Positions 28,575 to 36,187 of a stretch of 64,000 nt of DNA are shown here, in pieces. The position numbers and the translations under genes were made by a program. The stretch is from Stenotrophomonas lactitubi. GTDB taxonomy: Bacteria > Pseudomonadota > Gammaproteobacteria > Xanthomonadales > Xanthomonadaceae. Below the pieces are notes generated by a model. The model saw only the letters and a list, made by a program, of their open reading frames with translations. It was not told where the DNA came from and searched no databases. The stretch's first letter is position 1, and the number at the start of each line of letters is the position of its first letter. The stretch covers positions 2,790,001 through 2,854,000 of the forward strand of contig NZ_PHQX01000001.1 of NCBI RefSeq assembly GCF_002803515.1. Direction: 5' to 3'.

Positions 28575-30653
28575 ATGACCCGTACCGCGCTCGTCACCAC
28601 CGCCCTGCCCTACGCCAACGGCCCGCTGCACCTGGGCCACCTGGTCGGCTACATCCAGGCTGACATCTGGGTGCGTGCGCGTCGAATGAGCGGCGGCAAG
28701 GCCTGGTTCGTGTGCGCCGACGACACCCACGGCACGCCGATCATGCTGGCTGCGGAGAAGGCCGGGGTCACCCCGGAAGCCTTCATCGCCAACATCCAGG
28801 CCAGTCACGAACGCGATTTCGCCGCCTTTGGCGTCGCCTTCGACCATTACGACTCGACCAATTCGGCGGCCAACAAGGCACTGACCGAGGCGTTCTACCT
28901 GAAGCTGGAAGCCGCTGGCCACATCAGCCGTCGTTCCGTGGCGCAGTTCTACGACCCGGCCAAGGGCATGTTCCTGCCCGACCGCTACGTCAAGGGCATC
29001 TGCCCCAACTGCGGCAGCGCCGACCAGTACGGCGACAACTGCGAAGTCTGCGGCGCCACCTATGCGCCGACCGACCTGAAGGAACCGCGCTCGGTGATCT
29101 CCGGGGCCACCCCGGAAATGCGCGATTCGGAGCACTTCTTCTTCGAGGTCGGCCACTTCGACGGCTTCCTGCGCGACTGGCTGGCCGGCGATGTCGCCCT
29201 GCCCGGCGTGAAGGCCAAACTCGGTGAATGGCTCAATGCCGAAGGTGGCCTGCGCGCGTGGGACATCTCGCGCGATGCGCCGTACTTCGGTTTCGAGATT
29301 CCCGGCCAGCCGGGCAAGTACTTCTACGTCTGGCTGGACGCGCCGATCGGCTACCTGTCCAGCTTCCAGACGTTGTGCGGCAAGATCGGCGAGGATTTCG
29401 AAGCGCACCTGCGTGCCGGCACCAGCACCGAGCTGCATCATTTCCTCGGCAAGGACATCGTCAACTTCCACGGCCTGTTCTGGCCGGCGGTGCTGCACGG
29501 CACCGGCCACCGCGCGCCGACGCGCCTGCACGTCAACGGCTACCTGACCGTCGATGGCGCGAAGATGAGCAAGTCGCGCGGCACCTTCGTGATGGCGCGT
29601 ACGTTCCTGGATGCCGGCCTGGAGCCGGAGGCGCTGCGTTACTACTTCGCCGCCAAGTCCGGTGGCGGCGTCGACGACCTCGACCTGAACCTGGGCGACT
29701 TCATCGCCCGCGTCAATGCCGATCTGGTCGGCAAGTTCGTCAACCTCGCCAGCCGCTGCGCCGGTTTCATCAGCAAGCGCTTCGATGGCCAGTTGGCCGC
29801 GCAGCTGCCCGACGCGGCGCAGTACCAGCGCTTCGTCGATGGTTTGGCGCCAATCCGTGAAGCCTACGAGCGCAACGACCCGGCCGCGGCGATCCGCCTG
29901 ACCATGACCCTGGCCGATGAAGCCAACCGCTACATCGATGACGTCAAGCCGTGGGTGATCGCCAAGCAGGAAGGCGCCGACGCGCAGCTGCAGGCGGTGT
30001 GCAGCCAGGGCCTGAACCTGTTCCGCGTGCTGGTCACCGCCTTGAAGCCGGTGCTGCCGGCCACCGCCGCGCAGGCCGAGGCCTTCCTGGCCGCGCCGGT
30101 GAATGACTGGACCGCGCTGGCGCAGCCGCTGCTGGGCCACCGCATCACCGAATACACCCCGCTGTTCACCCGTATCGACCCGAAGAAGATTGACGCCATG
30201 ATCGACGCCTCCAAGGACACCCTGACCGCTGCCGCTGCAGCCCCCGCAGCGAAGGTGGAAGCCGCCAAGCCTGCCGCACCGGTGGTGGCCAAGGACGAAG
30301 CAAAGAGCGCTGACGCGCCGGCCTACATCGGCATCGACGACTTCGCCAAGCTCGACCTGCGCATCGGCAAGGTGCTGGTGTGCGAGTTCGTGGAAGGTTC
30401 GGACAAGCTGCTGCGTTTCGAACTGGATGCGGGCGAACTCGGCAAGCGCCAGATCTTCTCCGGCATCCGCGCCAGCTACGGCGAGCCGGAAGCGCTGGTC
30501 GGCCGCAGCGTGGTGTTCATCGCCAACCTGGCCCCGCGCAAGATGCGCTTCGGCCTGAGCGAAGGCATGATCCTGTCGGCCGGTTTCGATGGCGGCGCGC
30601 TGGCGCTGCTGGACGCCGACAGCAGCGCGCAGCCGGGCATGCCGGTGCGTTGA
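28575..30653 (+). CDS. metG: Methionyl-tRNA synthetase
   Basis: A 692-residue class I synthetase of the long dimeric form. The HIGH motif HLGH is at 19-22, a CPNCGSADQYGDNCEVCG zinc knuckle lies near residue 140, and KMSKSRGTF carries the KMSKS loop. An Ala/Lys-rich linker (about 545-580) connects to a C-terminal EMAP-II-like tRNA-binding domain (about 585-692). The start ATG 28575 (MTRTALVTTALPYANGPLHLG) is preferred over a GTG two codons earlier. A HAD phosphatase and a short RnfB follow on the same strand. Confidence 0.97.
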   Translation: MTRTALVTTALPYANGPLHLGHLVGYIQADIWVRARRMSGGKAWFVCADDTHGTPIMLAAEKAGVTPEAFIANIQASHERDFAAFGVAFDHYDSTNSAANKALTEAFYLKLEAAGHISRRSVAQFYDPAKGMFLPDRYVKGICPNCGSADQYGDNCEVCGATYAPTDLKEPRSVISGATPEMRDSEHFFFEVGHFDGFLRDWLAGDVALPGVKAKLGEWLNAEGGLRAWDISRDAPYFGFEIPGQPGKYFYVWLDAPIGYLSSFQTLCGKIGEDFEAHLRAGTSTELHHFLGKDIVNFHGLFWPAVLHGTGHRAPTRLHVNGYLTVDGAKMSKSRGTFVMARTFLDAGLEPEALRYYFAAKSGGGVDDLDLNLGDFIARVNADLVGKFVNLASRCAGFISKRFDGQLAAQLPDAAQYQRFVDGLAPIREAYERNDPAAAIRLTMTLADEANRYIDDVKPWVIAKQEGADAQLQAVCSQGLNLFRVLVTALKPVLPATAAQAEAFLAAPVNDWTALAQPLLGHRITEYTPLFTRIDPKKIDAMIDASKDTLTAAAAAPAAKVEAAKPAAPVVAKDEAKSADAPAYIGIDDFAKLDLRIGKVLVCEFVEGSDKLLRFELDAGELGKRQIFSGIRASYGEPEALVGRSVVFIANLAPRKMRFGLSEGMILSAGFDGGALALLDADSSAQPGMPVR

Positions 30654-30660
30654 TGCAACA

Positions 30661-30684
30661 CGGGCGCGGCCCCGGCCGCGCCCG
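30661..30684 (+). terminator. GC-rich hairpin after metG
   Basis: CGGGCGCGGC and GCCGCGCCCG pair with a 4-nt loop, starting 8 nt after metG. No T run follows. It may weaken read-through into the HAD gene. Confidence 0.4.
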
Positions 30685-30714
30685 GTCATGAGCACCGCGA
30701 AGGGAGGTACCGTG

Positions 30715-31320
30715 ATGGGAGATGCTGCGTTGGAACTGGCGCTGTTCGACTTCGACCACACCGTTACCACCTGCGACACCTACGGCCGCTTCCTGCGCCG
30801 GGTTGCCACCGCCGAACAGCTGGCACAGGCCTGGTGGAAAGTCGGCCCCTGGCTGCTGGCCTACAAGCTGAAGCTGATCTCCGCCGAGCGCATCCGCGCA
30901 CGGGTGACCCGGTTGACCTTCAGCGAGCGCCACGCCGATGACATCGAGACGCTGGCGGCGGGCTTTTCCCGCGAGTTCCTGCCCGATGTCGTGCGTCCGG
31001 AAATGCTGGAGCAGATCCGTTGGCACAAGGAGCAGCAGCACACCGTGGTGGTGGTGTCCGGTTCACTGGACCTGTACCTGCGGCCGTGGTGCGAACAACT
31101 GGGCCTGCAGCTGATCTGCAATCGACTGGAAAGCGAAAGCGGACGCCTGACCGGCCGCTACGCCGGTGGCGATTGTGGCCCGCGCAAGGTCGAGCACATC
31201 CGTCGCCAGTTCGATCTGTCACGCTACACACGCATCCATGCCTACGGTGACAGCGCCGAAGATCGGCCGATGCTGGCCCTGGCGCACGAGCGCTGGTACC
31301 GCGGCAAACCCCTGAAGTAA
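30715..31320 (+). CDS. HAD-IB family phosphatase
   Basis: A 201-residue haloacid-dehalogenase hydrolase of the SerB/PGPase-C-like IB group. Motif I is DFDHT (nucleophile Asp12, acid Asp14; His replaces the usual Gly), motif II is VVVSGSLDLYL, and motif III is GDSAEDRPML. The substrate is unknown; phosphoserine, phosphatidylglycerophosphate or other small phosphomonoesters are possible. The ATG at 30715 follows AGGGAGGT with 6-nt spacing; an overlapping GTG at 30712 is less well spaced. Confidence 0.87.
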   Translation: MGDAALELALFDFDHTVTTCDTYGRFLRRVATAEQLAQAWWKVGPWLLAYKLKLISAERIRARVTRLTFSERHADDIETLAAGFSREFLPDVVRPEMLEQIRWHKEQQHTVVVVSGSLDLYLRPWCEQLGLQLICNRLESESGRLTGRYAGGDCGPRKVEHIRRQFDLSRYTRIHAYGDSAEDRPMLALAHERWYRGKPLK

Positions 31321-31344
31321 CCACACGCGCAGCCTTCGCCACGC

Positions 31345-31758
31345 ATGAGCCTGATTCCGCCCCTGACCGAACGCCTGGACCGCTTGCTGCCGCAGACCCA
31401 ATGCGGGCAATGCGGCTACGACGGCTGTCGCCCGTATGCGCAGGCGATGGCCCGTGGTGAGGTGGGCGTGGATCGTTGTCCGCCGGGCGGCGATGCCGGG
31501 GCGCGGGCGTTGGCGCAGGTGCTGGGTGTGCCGGCGCTGCCGTTTGATCGCAGTCGTGGCGAGCACAAGGCGCCGCAGGTGGCGTTGATCGTGGAGGCTG
31601 ACTGCATCGGGTGTACGAAGTGCATACAGGCATGCCCGGTGGATGCGATCGTCGGCGGGGCGAAATACATGCATACGGTGATTGCGGATCTGTGCACGGG
31701 GTGCGAGTTGTGTATTCCGCCGTGTCCTGTGGATTGCATCGAGCTGGTGTTGGTGTAG
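31345..31758 (+). CDS. Short RnfB-like ferredoxin, orphan
   Basis: A 137-residue iron-sulfur protein matching RnfB. The CGQCGYDGC cluster motif (Cys20, 23, 28, with Cys45) is followed by two ferredoxin motifs [12 protein letters not shown] and [12 protein letters not shown], for three [4Fe-4S] clusters. It lacks the N-terminal membrane helix of full RnfB, and no rnfA/C/D/G/E genes are nearby, so it probably acts as a stand-alone soluble electron carrier. It is 24 nt after the HAD gene. A run of 10 T follows the stop codon directly. Confidence 0.9.
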   Translation: MSLIPPLTERLDRLLPQTQCGQCGYDGCRPYAQAMARGEVGVDRCPPGGDAGARALAQVLGVPALPFDRSRGEHKAPQVALIVEADCIGCTKCIQACPVDAIVGGAKYMHTVIADLCTGCELCIPPCPVDCIELVLV

Positions 31759-31786
31759 TTTTTTTTTTGCGACGCGGCGGCGTCGC
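31759..31786. other. T10 tract followed by a GC hairpin
   Basis: Ten T residues directly abut the TAG stop codon of the RnfB-like gene, followed by GCGACGC-GGCG-GCGTCGC (7-bp stem). Read on the minus strand this is a stem followed by A10, so it is not a standard terminator in either direction. It coincides with the distal end of repeat copy E. Confidence 0.5.
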
Positions 31787-31852
31787 GTTGCGCGTTTTCA
31801 AGCAACAGCAACGGCAACAGCCGGAGCGTCGGCTGGCTGGGTTTGATGGTCT

Positions 31853-31958
31853 GGGCTGGTGGGCGGGGGCAAGCGGGACACGCCGTGAACCCATCCATGG
31901 GGGCTCGATGGCGCCATCCATGGCGCCAACGGTCCCGCTTGCCCCCGCCCACCAGCCC
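31853..31958 (-). repeat. Long-hairpin element with 52-nt core, copy E (divergent)
   Basis: A perfect 27-bp stem (31853-31879 with 31932-31958) encloses a 52-nt core (31880-31931). Read on the minus strand the core aligns column by column with the other copies (CGT start, CATGGATG, CGAGC, CATGGA, GCGT end), but both inner hairpins have new, still complementary stems (GGCGCC-ATGGAT-GGCGCC and CCC-ATGGAT-GGG). A flanking CTCGAC...GTCGAG hairpin follows at 31959 onward, as in other copies. Confidence 0.8.
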
Positions 31959-32015
31959 TCGACAGATATCCGTCACGGACGGTCGAGCAACTGCAATGCT
32001 ATGGCTGGGGTGTTG

Positions 32016-32040
32016 GTAGGTGCGGACCTTGGTCCGCACC
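32016..32040 (+). repeat. SMAG palindrome
   Basis: GTAG followed by GTGCGGACC-TT-GGTCCGCAC, a 9-bp perfect stem in + orientation. Confidence 0.85.
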
Positions 32041-32265
32041 ATCTGTCCGACGTCATGGACCTTCGTCGCAAACGACCTGCCCTGTGTGCACTGGCAACTA
32101 TCGAATCACGATGCATGTCGCAGATTGCTCGATCATTCGCGACCCTTGCGCCAGCTGCGCTTGAGGCTGTTCAACAGCATGCAAAAATGCTGAAAGCGTC
32201 TTGATGGTGCGAGCAATGCAACGCGTCTGATTGGCATTGCGCAGCAGCAGGTTTACAGATGGTGA

Positions 32266-32468
32266 GCCACCGGAAAAGGGTGGCCGGGCTTCGAAAACCC
32301 GTTTTGTCGAACGTTGTTTACGCTTGCCAGCCGGCGTCACCTTGCGTGGCGCCGGCTGGCAATCCGTCTGCCGGCTATGGCGGGCGGGGCGTGGGGGTCT
32401 TCGGGCCAGCCGGAGCGTTCGACACCGGTTTTCGAGCCACGTCTCCGTCCGCCACCTTTGAGTGGCGG
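32266..32468 (+). promoter_or_regulatory. Multi-stem structured leader upstream of a small protein gene
   Basis: Several nested stems can be drawn. They are GCCACC/GGTGGC (32266-32284); a long-range two-part stem pairing 287-313 with 416-438 (TCGAAAACC with GGTTTTCGA, and GTCGAACG with CGTTCGAC); inside it a perfect 13-bp hairpin (32324-32336 with 32350-32362) and a CCGGCT/AGCCGG stem; and a final 7-bp hairpin CCGCCAC/GTGGCGG (32449-32468). It ends 29 nt before the ATG at 32498. A riboregulator, attenuator or separate RNA are all possible; I know of no named class that fits. Confidence 0.55.
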
Positions 32469-32497
32469 CTACCGTCTGTCCTGCACGGAGCCTTGCC

Positions 32498-32872
32498 ATG
32501 AACGCATCGGATTTCCCCCATCTGCACGCTTACCTCGGCCCGGCAGACGCCGGCGAGGACACTGAACCGTCACCAGCGCATGATCCCACTACGCTGGTTG
32601 CAACCTTGCGCCGCATCGGCACCGGCGCGGCGGCCGATGGCCAAGCGTGGCCGGAACGGCATCAACTTCCCAGCCGGTGCATGGCACTGGCCGATGCCGA
32701 CTGCGCGCTGGCCGGGCTGCGGGTGGTGCAGGAGGTCATGCTGGCCGCCGAACGCGCCCGGCAGAATGGGGCGCCGGAAGAATACGTCGGCGACCGGGTC
32801 ATGGAAGGCTTGATGCTTGCCTGCGTGGCCTTGTGCGCGCAGGCAAGCTCACGACTGCAGCCGCCGCTGTAA
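32498..32872 (+). CDS. Small protein of unknown function
   Basis: A 124-residue acidic, Ala-rich protein starting MNASDFPHLHAYLGP. The C-terminal half (about 60-118) looks helical, with RCMALADADCALAGLRVVQEVMLAAE and a repeated Cys/Ala pattern. It is reminiscent in size and layout of the small DUF3077/DUF6124-type proteins of pseudomonads, but I cannot assign it firmly. GGAG lies 7 nt before the ATG. It sits behind a highly structured leader and ahead of a perfect hairpin repeat. Confidence 0.6.
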   Translation: MNASDFPHLHAYLGPADAGEDTEPSPAHDPTTLVATLRRIGTGAAADGQAWPERHQLPSRCMALADADCALAGLRVVQEVMLAAERARQNGAPEEYVGDRVMEGLMLACVALCAQASSRLQPPL

Positions 32873-32904
32873 CGGATGTTGCAGCGTCAGCCCCCCCGGC
32901 AAAC

Positions 32905-32945
32905 GGGGTCAGATCCCTTTTCCGGAGTAAAAGGGATCTGACCCC
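32905..32945. repeat. Perfect 17-bp hairpin (GGGGTCAGATCCC type)
   Basis: The arms GGGGTCAGATCCCTTTT and AAAAGGGATCTGACCCC have a 7-nt loop. It lies between the convergent small-protein and RidA genes, suiting a bidirectional terminator role. Closely similar hairpins are recurrent in xanthomonad genomes to my knowledge. Confidence 0.8.
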
Positions 32946-32955
32946 TGTCCGGTCA

Positions 32956-33303
32956 TTACGGCACGGCCGCCGTAACGATGATCTCGACCTTCCATTCGGC
33001 GTGCGCAAGCTTGGCTTCGACGGTGGCGCGGGCCGGGGTCGCGCCCTCCACCACCCACTCGTCCCACGCCTTGTTCATGCCTTCGAAGTCAGCCATGTCG
33101 GCCAGGAAGATCTCCGCACGCAGCACGTGCTGGCGGTCACTGGCCACCAGCGCCAGCAACTTGTCGATCTCGGCCAGTACCTGCCGGGTCTGCCCGGTGA
33201 TGTCCTGGCTGGTGTCTTCCGGAATCTGGCCGGAAAGGTAGGCAACCTTGTTGTACACGGTCATCTCGGACATGCGCGGTCCGACGTCGTAACGCTCCAT
33301 CAT
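32956..33303 (-). CDS. RidA family protein
   Basis: A 115-residue YjgF/YER057c/UK114 family protein with NKVAYLSGQIPEDTSQDITGQTRQVLAEIDKLLALV and RAEIFLADMADFEGMNKAWDEWV. Members deaminate reactive enamine/imine intermediates; the conserved Arg is in VLRAEIFL. The ATG at 33303 has AGGAG 8 nt upstream and is followed by a second ATG. The 3' end faces the small-protein gene across the GGGGTCAGATCCC hairpin. Confidence 0.88.
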   Translation of the reverse strand: MMERYDVGPRMSEMTVYNKVAYLSGQIPEDTSQDITGQTRQVLAEIDKLLALVASDRQHVLRAEIFLADMADFEGMNKAWDEWVVEGATPARATVEAKLAHAEWKVEIIVTAAVP

Positions 33304-33496
33304 GGGCGTGGCTCCTGCGGGTGGTCTGAACTGCATTCTCACCCAGCCGGCGTGGGAAGTGTGTGCCCGGTGCGGCCACTGAATACCGCCACCGGCGGCA
33401 CAGCCGTACCGCTGGTCAAACCGCGCTGGCAGGCGCACGATGCGCGACGCCCTGCGTTGACACCGCCCTCGCCCTTACTGACGCACCCTTGCGCCG

Positions 33497-36061
33497 ATGA
33501 CCGCCCCTACCGATTCCGTCCCTGCCGCCGCTGCCCCGACCTGGAAGCGGGTCGTCACCATCGTCGTTCCATTGCTGATCCTGGCGCTGGCCCTGCACGG
33601 GCTGGCCGGGGAATTCGATGAGCACGGCTATCGCGCGATCCGCCAGGCCTTCCGCCAGCTCAGCGGTGCCCAGATCGCGCTCACCGTGCTGCTCGGCCTG
33701 GCCAGCTACGCGTGCCTGATCGGCTTCGATGCAATCGGCCTGCGCCGCAGCGGCATCCGCGTGCACCCGGCACGGATCGGCATCACCGCGTTCCTGGCCC
33801 ACACCCTGGGCCAGACCGTGGGCTTTGCCGCACTCACCGGTGGTGCCGTGCGCCTGCGTGGCTACCGCAGTGCCGGCCTGGACCTCGCGCAGATCGGCCA
33901 GGTGGTGCTGATGAGCACGCTGGGCTTCATCTTCGGCGCGTGGCTGCTGATCGGTGTGGCGCTGTGCATGGAGCCGGCCGCTGCCGCGCTTGCGCTGCCG
34001 CTGGACCCTGCGGCGGTGCGCGTGGTCGGCATCGTCGCGCTGACCGCCTTTGCGGCCACCTTCATCCTGGTCGGCCGCGACGGTCGCCAGTTCCGCATCT
34101 TCGGCCATGGCCTGTGGCTGCCCGACCGACGCACCATGCTGGGTGTCACCGTGCTCAGCGTGGTCGAACTGGTGTTGGCCAGTGCCGCGTTCTACGTGCT
34201 GTTGCCGGATTCCACACCGACCGGCCTGCCTGGTTTCGTCGGCCTGTATCTCGTGGCCGTGCTGGCCGGCCTGGTCTCCACAGTGCCGGCCGGCCTGGGC
34301 GTGTTCGAGTGGAGCCTGCTGAAGCTGCTGCCGCAGGTGGCGCCCGCGGCGGTGCTGGCGGCGGCGTTGATCTACCGCGTCAGCTACTACGTGCTGCCGC
34401 TGCTGCTGGCCACCGTGCTGGCACTGGCACCCGCGCTGCGGCAACCGCTGCAGGCCAGCGCAGGGGCAACCCGCGCCGGCTGGTACGCGCTGCGTCCGTG
34501 GTTGCCGCAGATCATCGCGCTGGCCGCCTTCAGCGTCGGCGCCGCGCTGGTCATCGACGGCACCCTGCCCACGCCACGGCGGCACCTGATCAATGCCTCG
34601 CTGCCTATCCTGGAAACCTCGCACCTGATCGGCAGCCTGGGCGGCGTCGCCCTGCTGCTGATCGGCCAGGGCCTGGCCCGCCGCAGCCACGCGGCCTGGA
34701 TGCTGGCGATGGCGATCTGCGTGATCGCGCCGCTGCCGATCTGGCTGCGCGGCGGCCAACCGCTGATCGCCCTGTCGGCGTTGCTGGTGGCGATGGCGCT
34801 GTGGGCGGCGCGGCGCGAGTTCTATCGCCAGGGCGCGCTGCTGGACGAAGCCTGGTCGTGGCCATGGCTGCGCAACCTCGGCCTGGTGCTGGTGGCGGTG
34901 ACGTGGCTTCTGTTCTTCACTTACAGCCATGTCGAATACCAGAACGAGCTGTGGTGGCAGTTCGCGGTGTCCGGCAATGCGCCGCGCGCGCTGCGTGCGC
35001 TGCTGCTGGTGGCGATGGCACTGGTGATGTTCGGGCTGGCGCGGTTGCTGCACAGCACGCGCAGCCCGCTGCCGCCTGCCGACGACGCAACCCTGCAGGC
35101 GCTGGCACCGGTGCTGGCAGGTGCTACCGATACCCAGGCCTGCCTGGTGCTGACCGCCGACAAGGCGGTACTGCGCGATGCGGAACACAAGGGCTTTGTG
35201 ATGATGCAGCGCTACGGCGGCTCGCTGATCGCGATGGGCGATCCGGTCGGGCCGCCCGAGGTGGCGCGTGCATTGATCTGGCGCTTCCGCGAGGAAGCCG
35301 ACCGGCTCGGCCTGCGCCCGGTGTTCTACCAGGTGGGTGAAGCGTATTGGCAGACCTATCTCGATCTCGGCCTGGGTCTGGTCAAGCTGGGTGAAGAGGC
35401 CATGGTGCCGCTGCACGACTTCGGTCTGGAAGGCCGCGAGCGTGCCGACCTGCGGCAAGCCTGGAACCGCGGCAAGCGCGGTGGGCTGTCCTTCCGCGTT
35501 GCACCGGCGGAAGAGATCCCTGCCCTGCTGCCACGCCTGCATGCCATTTCCAACGCGTGGCTGGACGACAAGTCCGGCGACGAGAAGGGCTTCTCGCTGG
35601 GCAGCTACGACCCGGACTATCTCGTGCGTTTCCCGATCGCCCTGGTCGAAGCCGAAGGCCGGATCGTGGCCTTTGCCAACCTGTGGCAGGCACCGGCCGG
35701 CGCTGAACTATCAGTGGATCTGATGCGTCACGTCAGCGACGCACCGAAGGGCACGATGGATTTCCTGTTCATCGAGCTGTTCCTGTGGGGGCGCGCGCAG
35801 GGGTATGCGCGATTCTCGCTGGGCATGGCGCCGCTGTCCGGCCTGGCCCAGCACCGCCTGGCCGGTCGCTGGAACCGCCTGGCCGGCCTGCTCGCGCGGC
35901 ATGGCGAGCGCTTCTATGGCTTCAGTGGCCTGCGCAGGTTCAAGTCGAAGTTCGATCCGCAGTGGCGACCGCGCTACCTGGCCGCGCCCGGCGGCATGCA
36001 CCTGCCGGCCGCGCTGCTGGATGCCACGCGGCTGATCTCGCTGGACCCGCGGCGGAATTGA
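33497..36061 (+). CDS. mprF: Lysyl/alanyl-phosphatidylglycerol synthase-flippase MprF
   Basis: An 854-residue integral membrane enzyme. The N-terminal two thirds form about 14 membrane helices (flippase/UPF0104 domain, with VGFAALTGGAVRLRGYR and STVPAGLGVFEWSLLKLLP). The C-terminal cytoplasmic domain (about 545-854) is the DUF2156/GNAT-like synthase that transfers an amino acid from aminoacyl-tRNA to phosphatidylglycerol (KGFVMMQRYGGSLIAMGDPVG, GFSLGSYDPDYL, KSKFDPQWRPRYL). The product lowers the surface negative charge and gives resistance to cationic peptides. The convergent neighbour is an AcvB/VirJ hydrolase. Confidence 0.93.
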   Translation: MTAPTDSVPAAAAPTWKRVVTIVVPLLILALALHGLAGEFDEHGYRAIRQAFRQLSGAQIALTVLLGLASYACLIGFDAIGLRRSGIRVHPARIGITAFLAHTLGQTVGFAALTGGAVRLRGYRSAGLDLAQIGQVVLMSTLGFIFGAWLLIGVALCMEPAAAALALPLDPAAVRVVGIVALTAFAATFILVGRDGRQFRIFGHGLWLPDRRTMLGVTVLSVVELVLASAAFYVLLPDSTPTGLPGFVGLYLVAVLAGLVSTVPAGLGVFEWSLLKLLPQVAPAAVLAAALIYRVSYYVLPLLLATVLALAPALRQPLQASAGATRAGWYALRPWLPQIIALAAFSVGAALVIDGTLPTPRRHLINASLPILETSHLIGSLGGVALLLIGQGLARRSHAAWMLAMAICVIAPLPIWLRGGQPLIALSALLVAMALWAARREFYRQGALLDEAWSWPWLRNLGLVLVAVTWLLFFTYSHVEYQNELWWQFAVSGNAPRALRALLLVAMALVMFGLARLLHSTRSPLPPADDATLQALAPVLAGATDTQACLVLTADKAVLRDAEHKGFVMMQRYGGSLIAMGDPVGPPEVARALIWRFREEADRLGLRPVFYQVGEAYWQTYLDLGLGLVKLGEEAMVPLHDFGLEGRERADLRQAWNRGKRGGLSFRVAPAEEIPALLPRLHAISNAWLDDKSGDEKGFSLGSYDPDYLVRFPIALVEAEGRIVAFANLWQAPAGAELSVDLMRHVSDAPKGTMDFLFIELFLWGRAQGYARFSLGMAPLSGLAQHRLAGRWNRLAGLLARHGERFYGFSGLRRFKSKFDPQWRPRYLAAPGGMHLPAALLDATRLISLDPRRN

Positions 36062-36071
36062 GGTCACGATC

Positions 36072-36180
36072 CGCCGGGCATGGCCCGGCGCTACCTGCCG
36101 CCCGGTAGGTGTCGACCTTGGTCGACACACTTCCTGCCGTGATGGTCCAAGCCGCAGCGCCGACCAAGGTCGGCGTCTAC
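36072..36180. repeat. Three SMAG palindromes between mprF and the AcvB-like gene
   Basis: The units are a CGCCGGGC type in - orientation (36072-36094), a GTGTCGACC type in + orientation (36105-36128), and a GCGCCGACC type in - orientation (36157-36180). They fill the 126-bp gap between convergent genes. Confidence 0.88.
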
Positions 36181-36187
36181 CAGGGGC

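Noticed and set aside
28518..30779. A 750-codon minus-strand frame opposite metG
   Set aside because: It is antisense to a complete methionyl-tRNA synthetase with all motifs; composition-driven open frame only.
32098..32499. A 133-codon open frame on the minus strand across the structured region
   Set aside because: It runs antisense through the multi-stem leader, is rich in Arg/Pro as expected from structured GC-rich DNA, and has no ribosome site or recognisable domain. The paired stems explain the open frame better than coding.
33416..35542. A 700-codon minus-strand frame opposite mprF, rich in Gln/His/Arg
   Set aside because: Antisense shadow of the mprF membrane domain; no start-region signals or domain.
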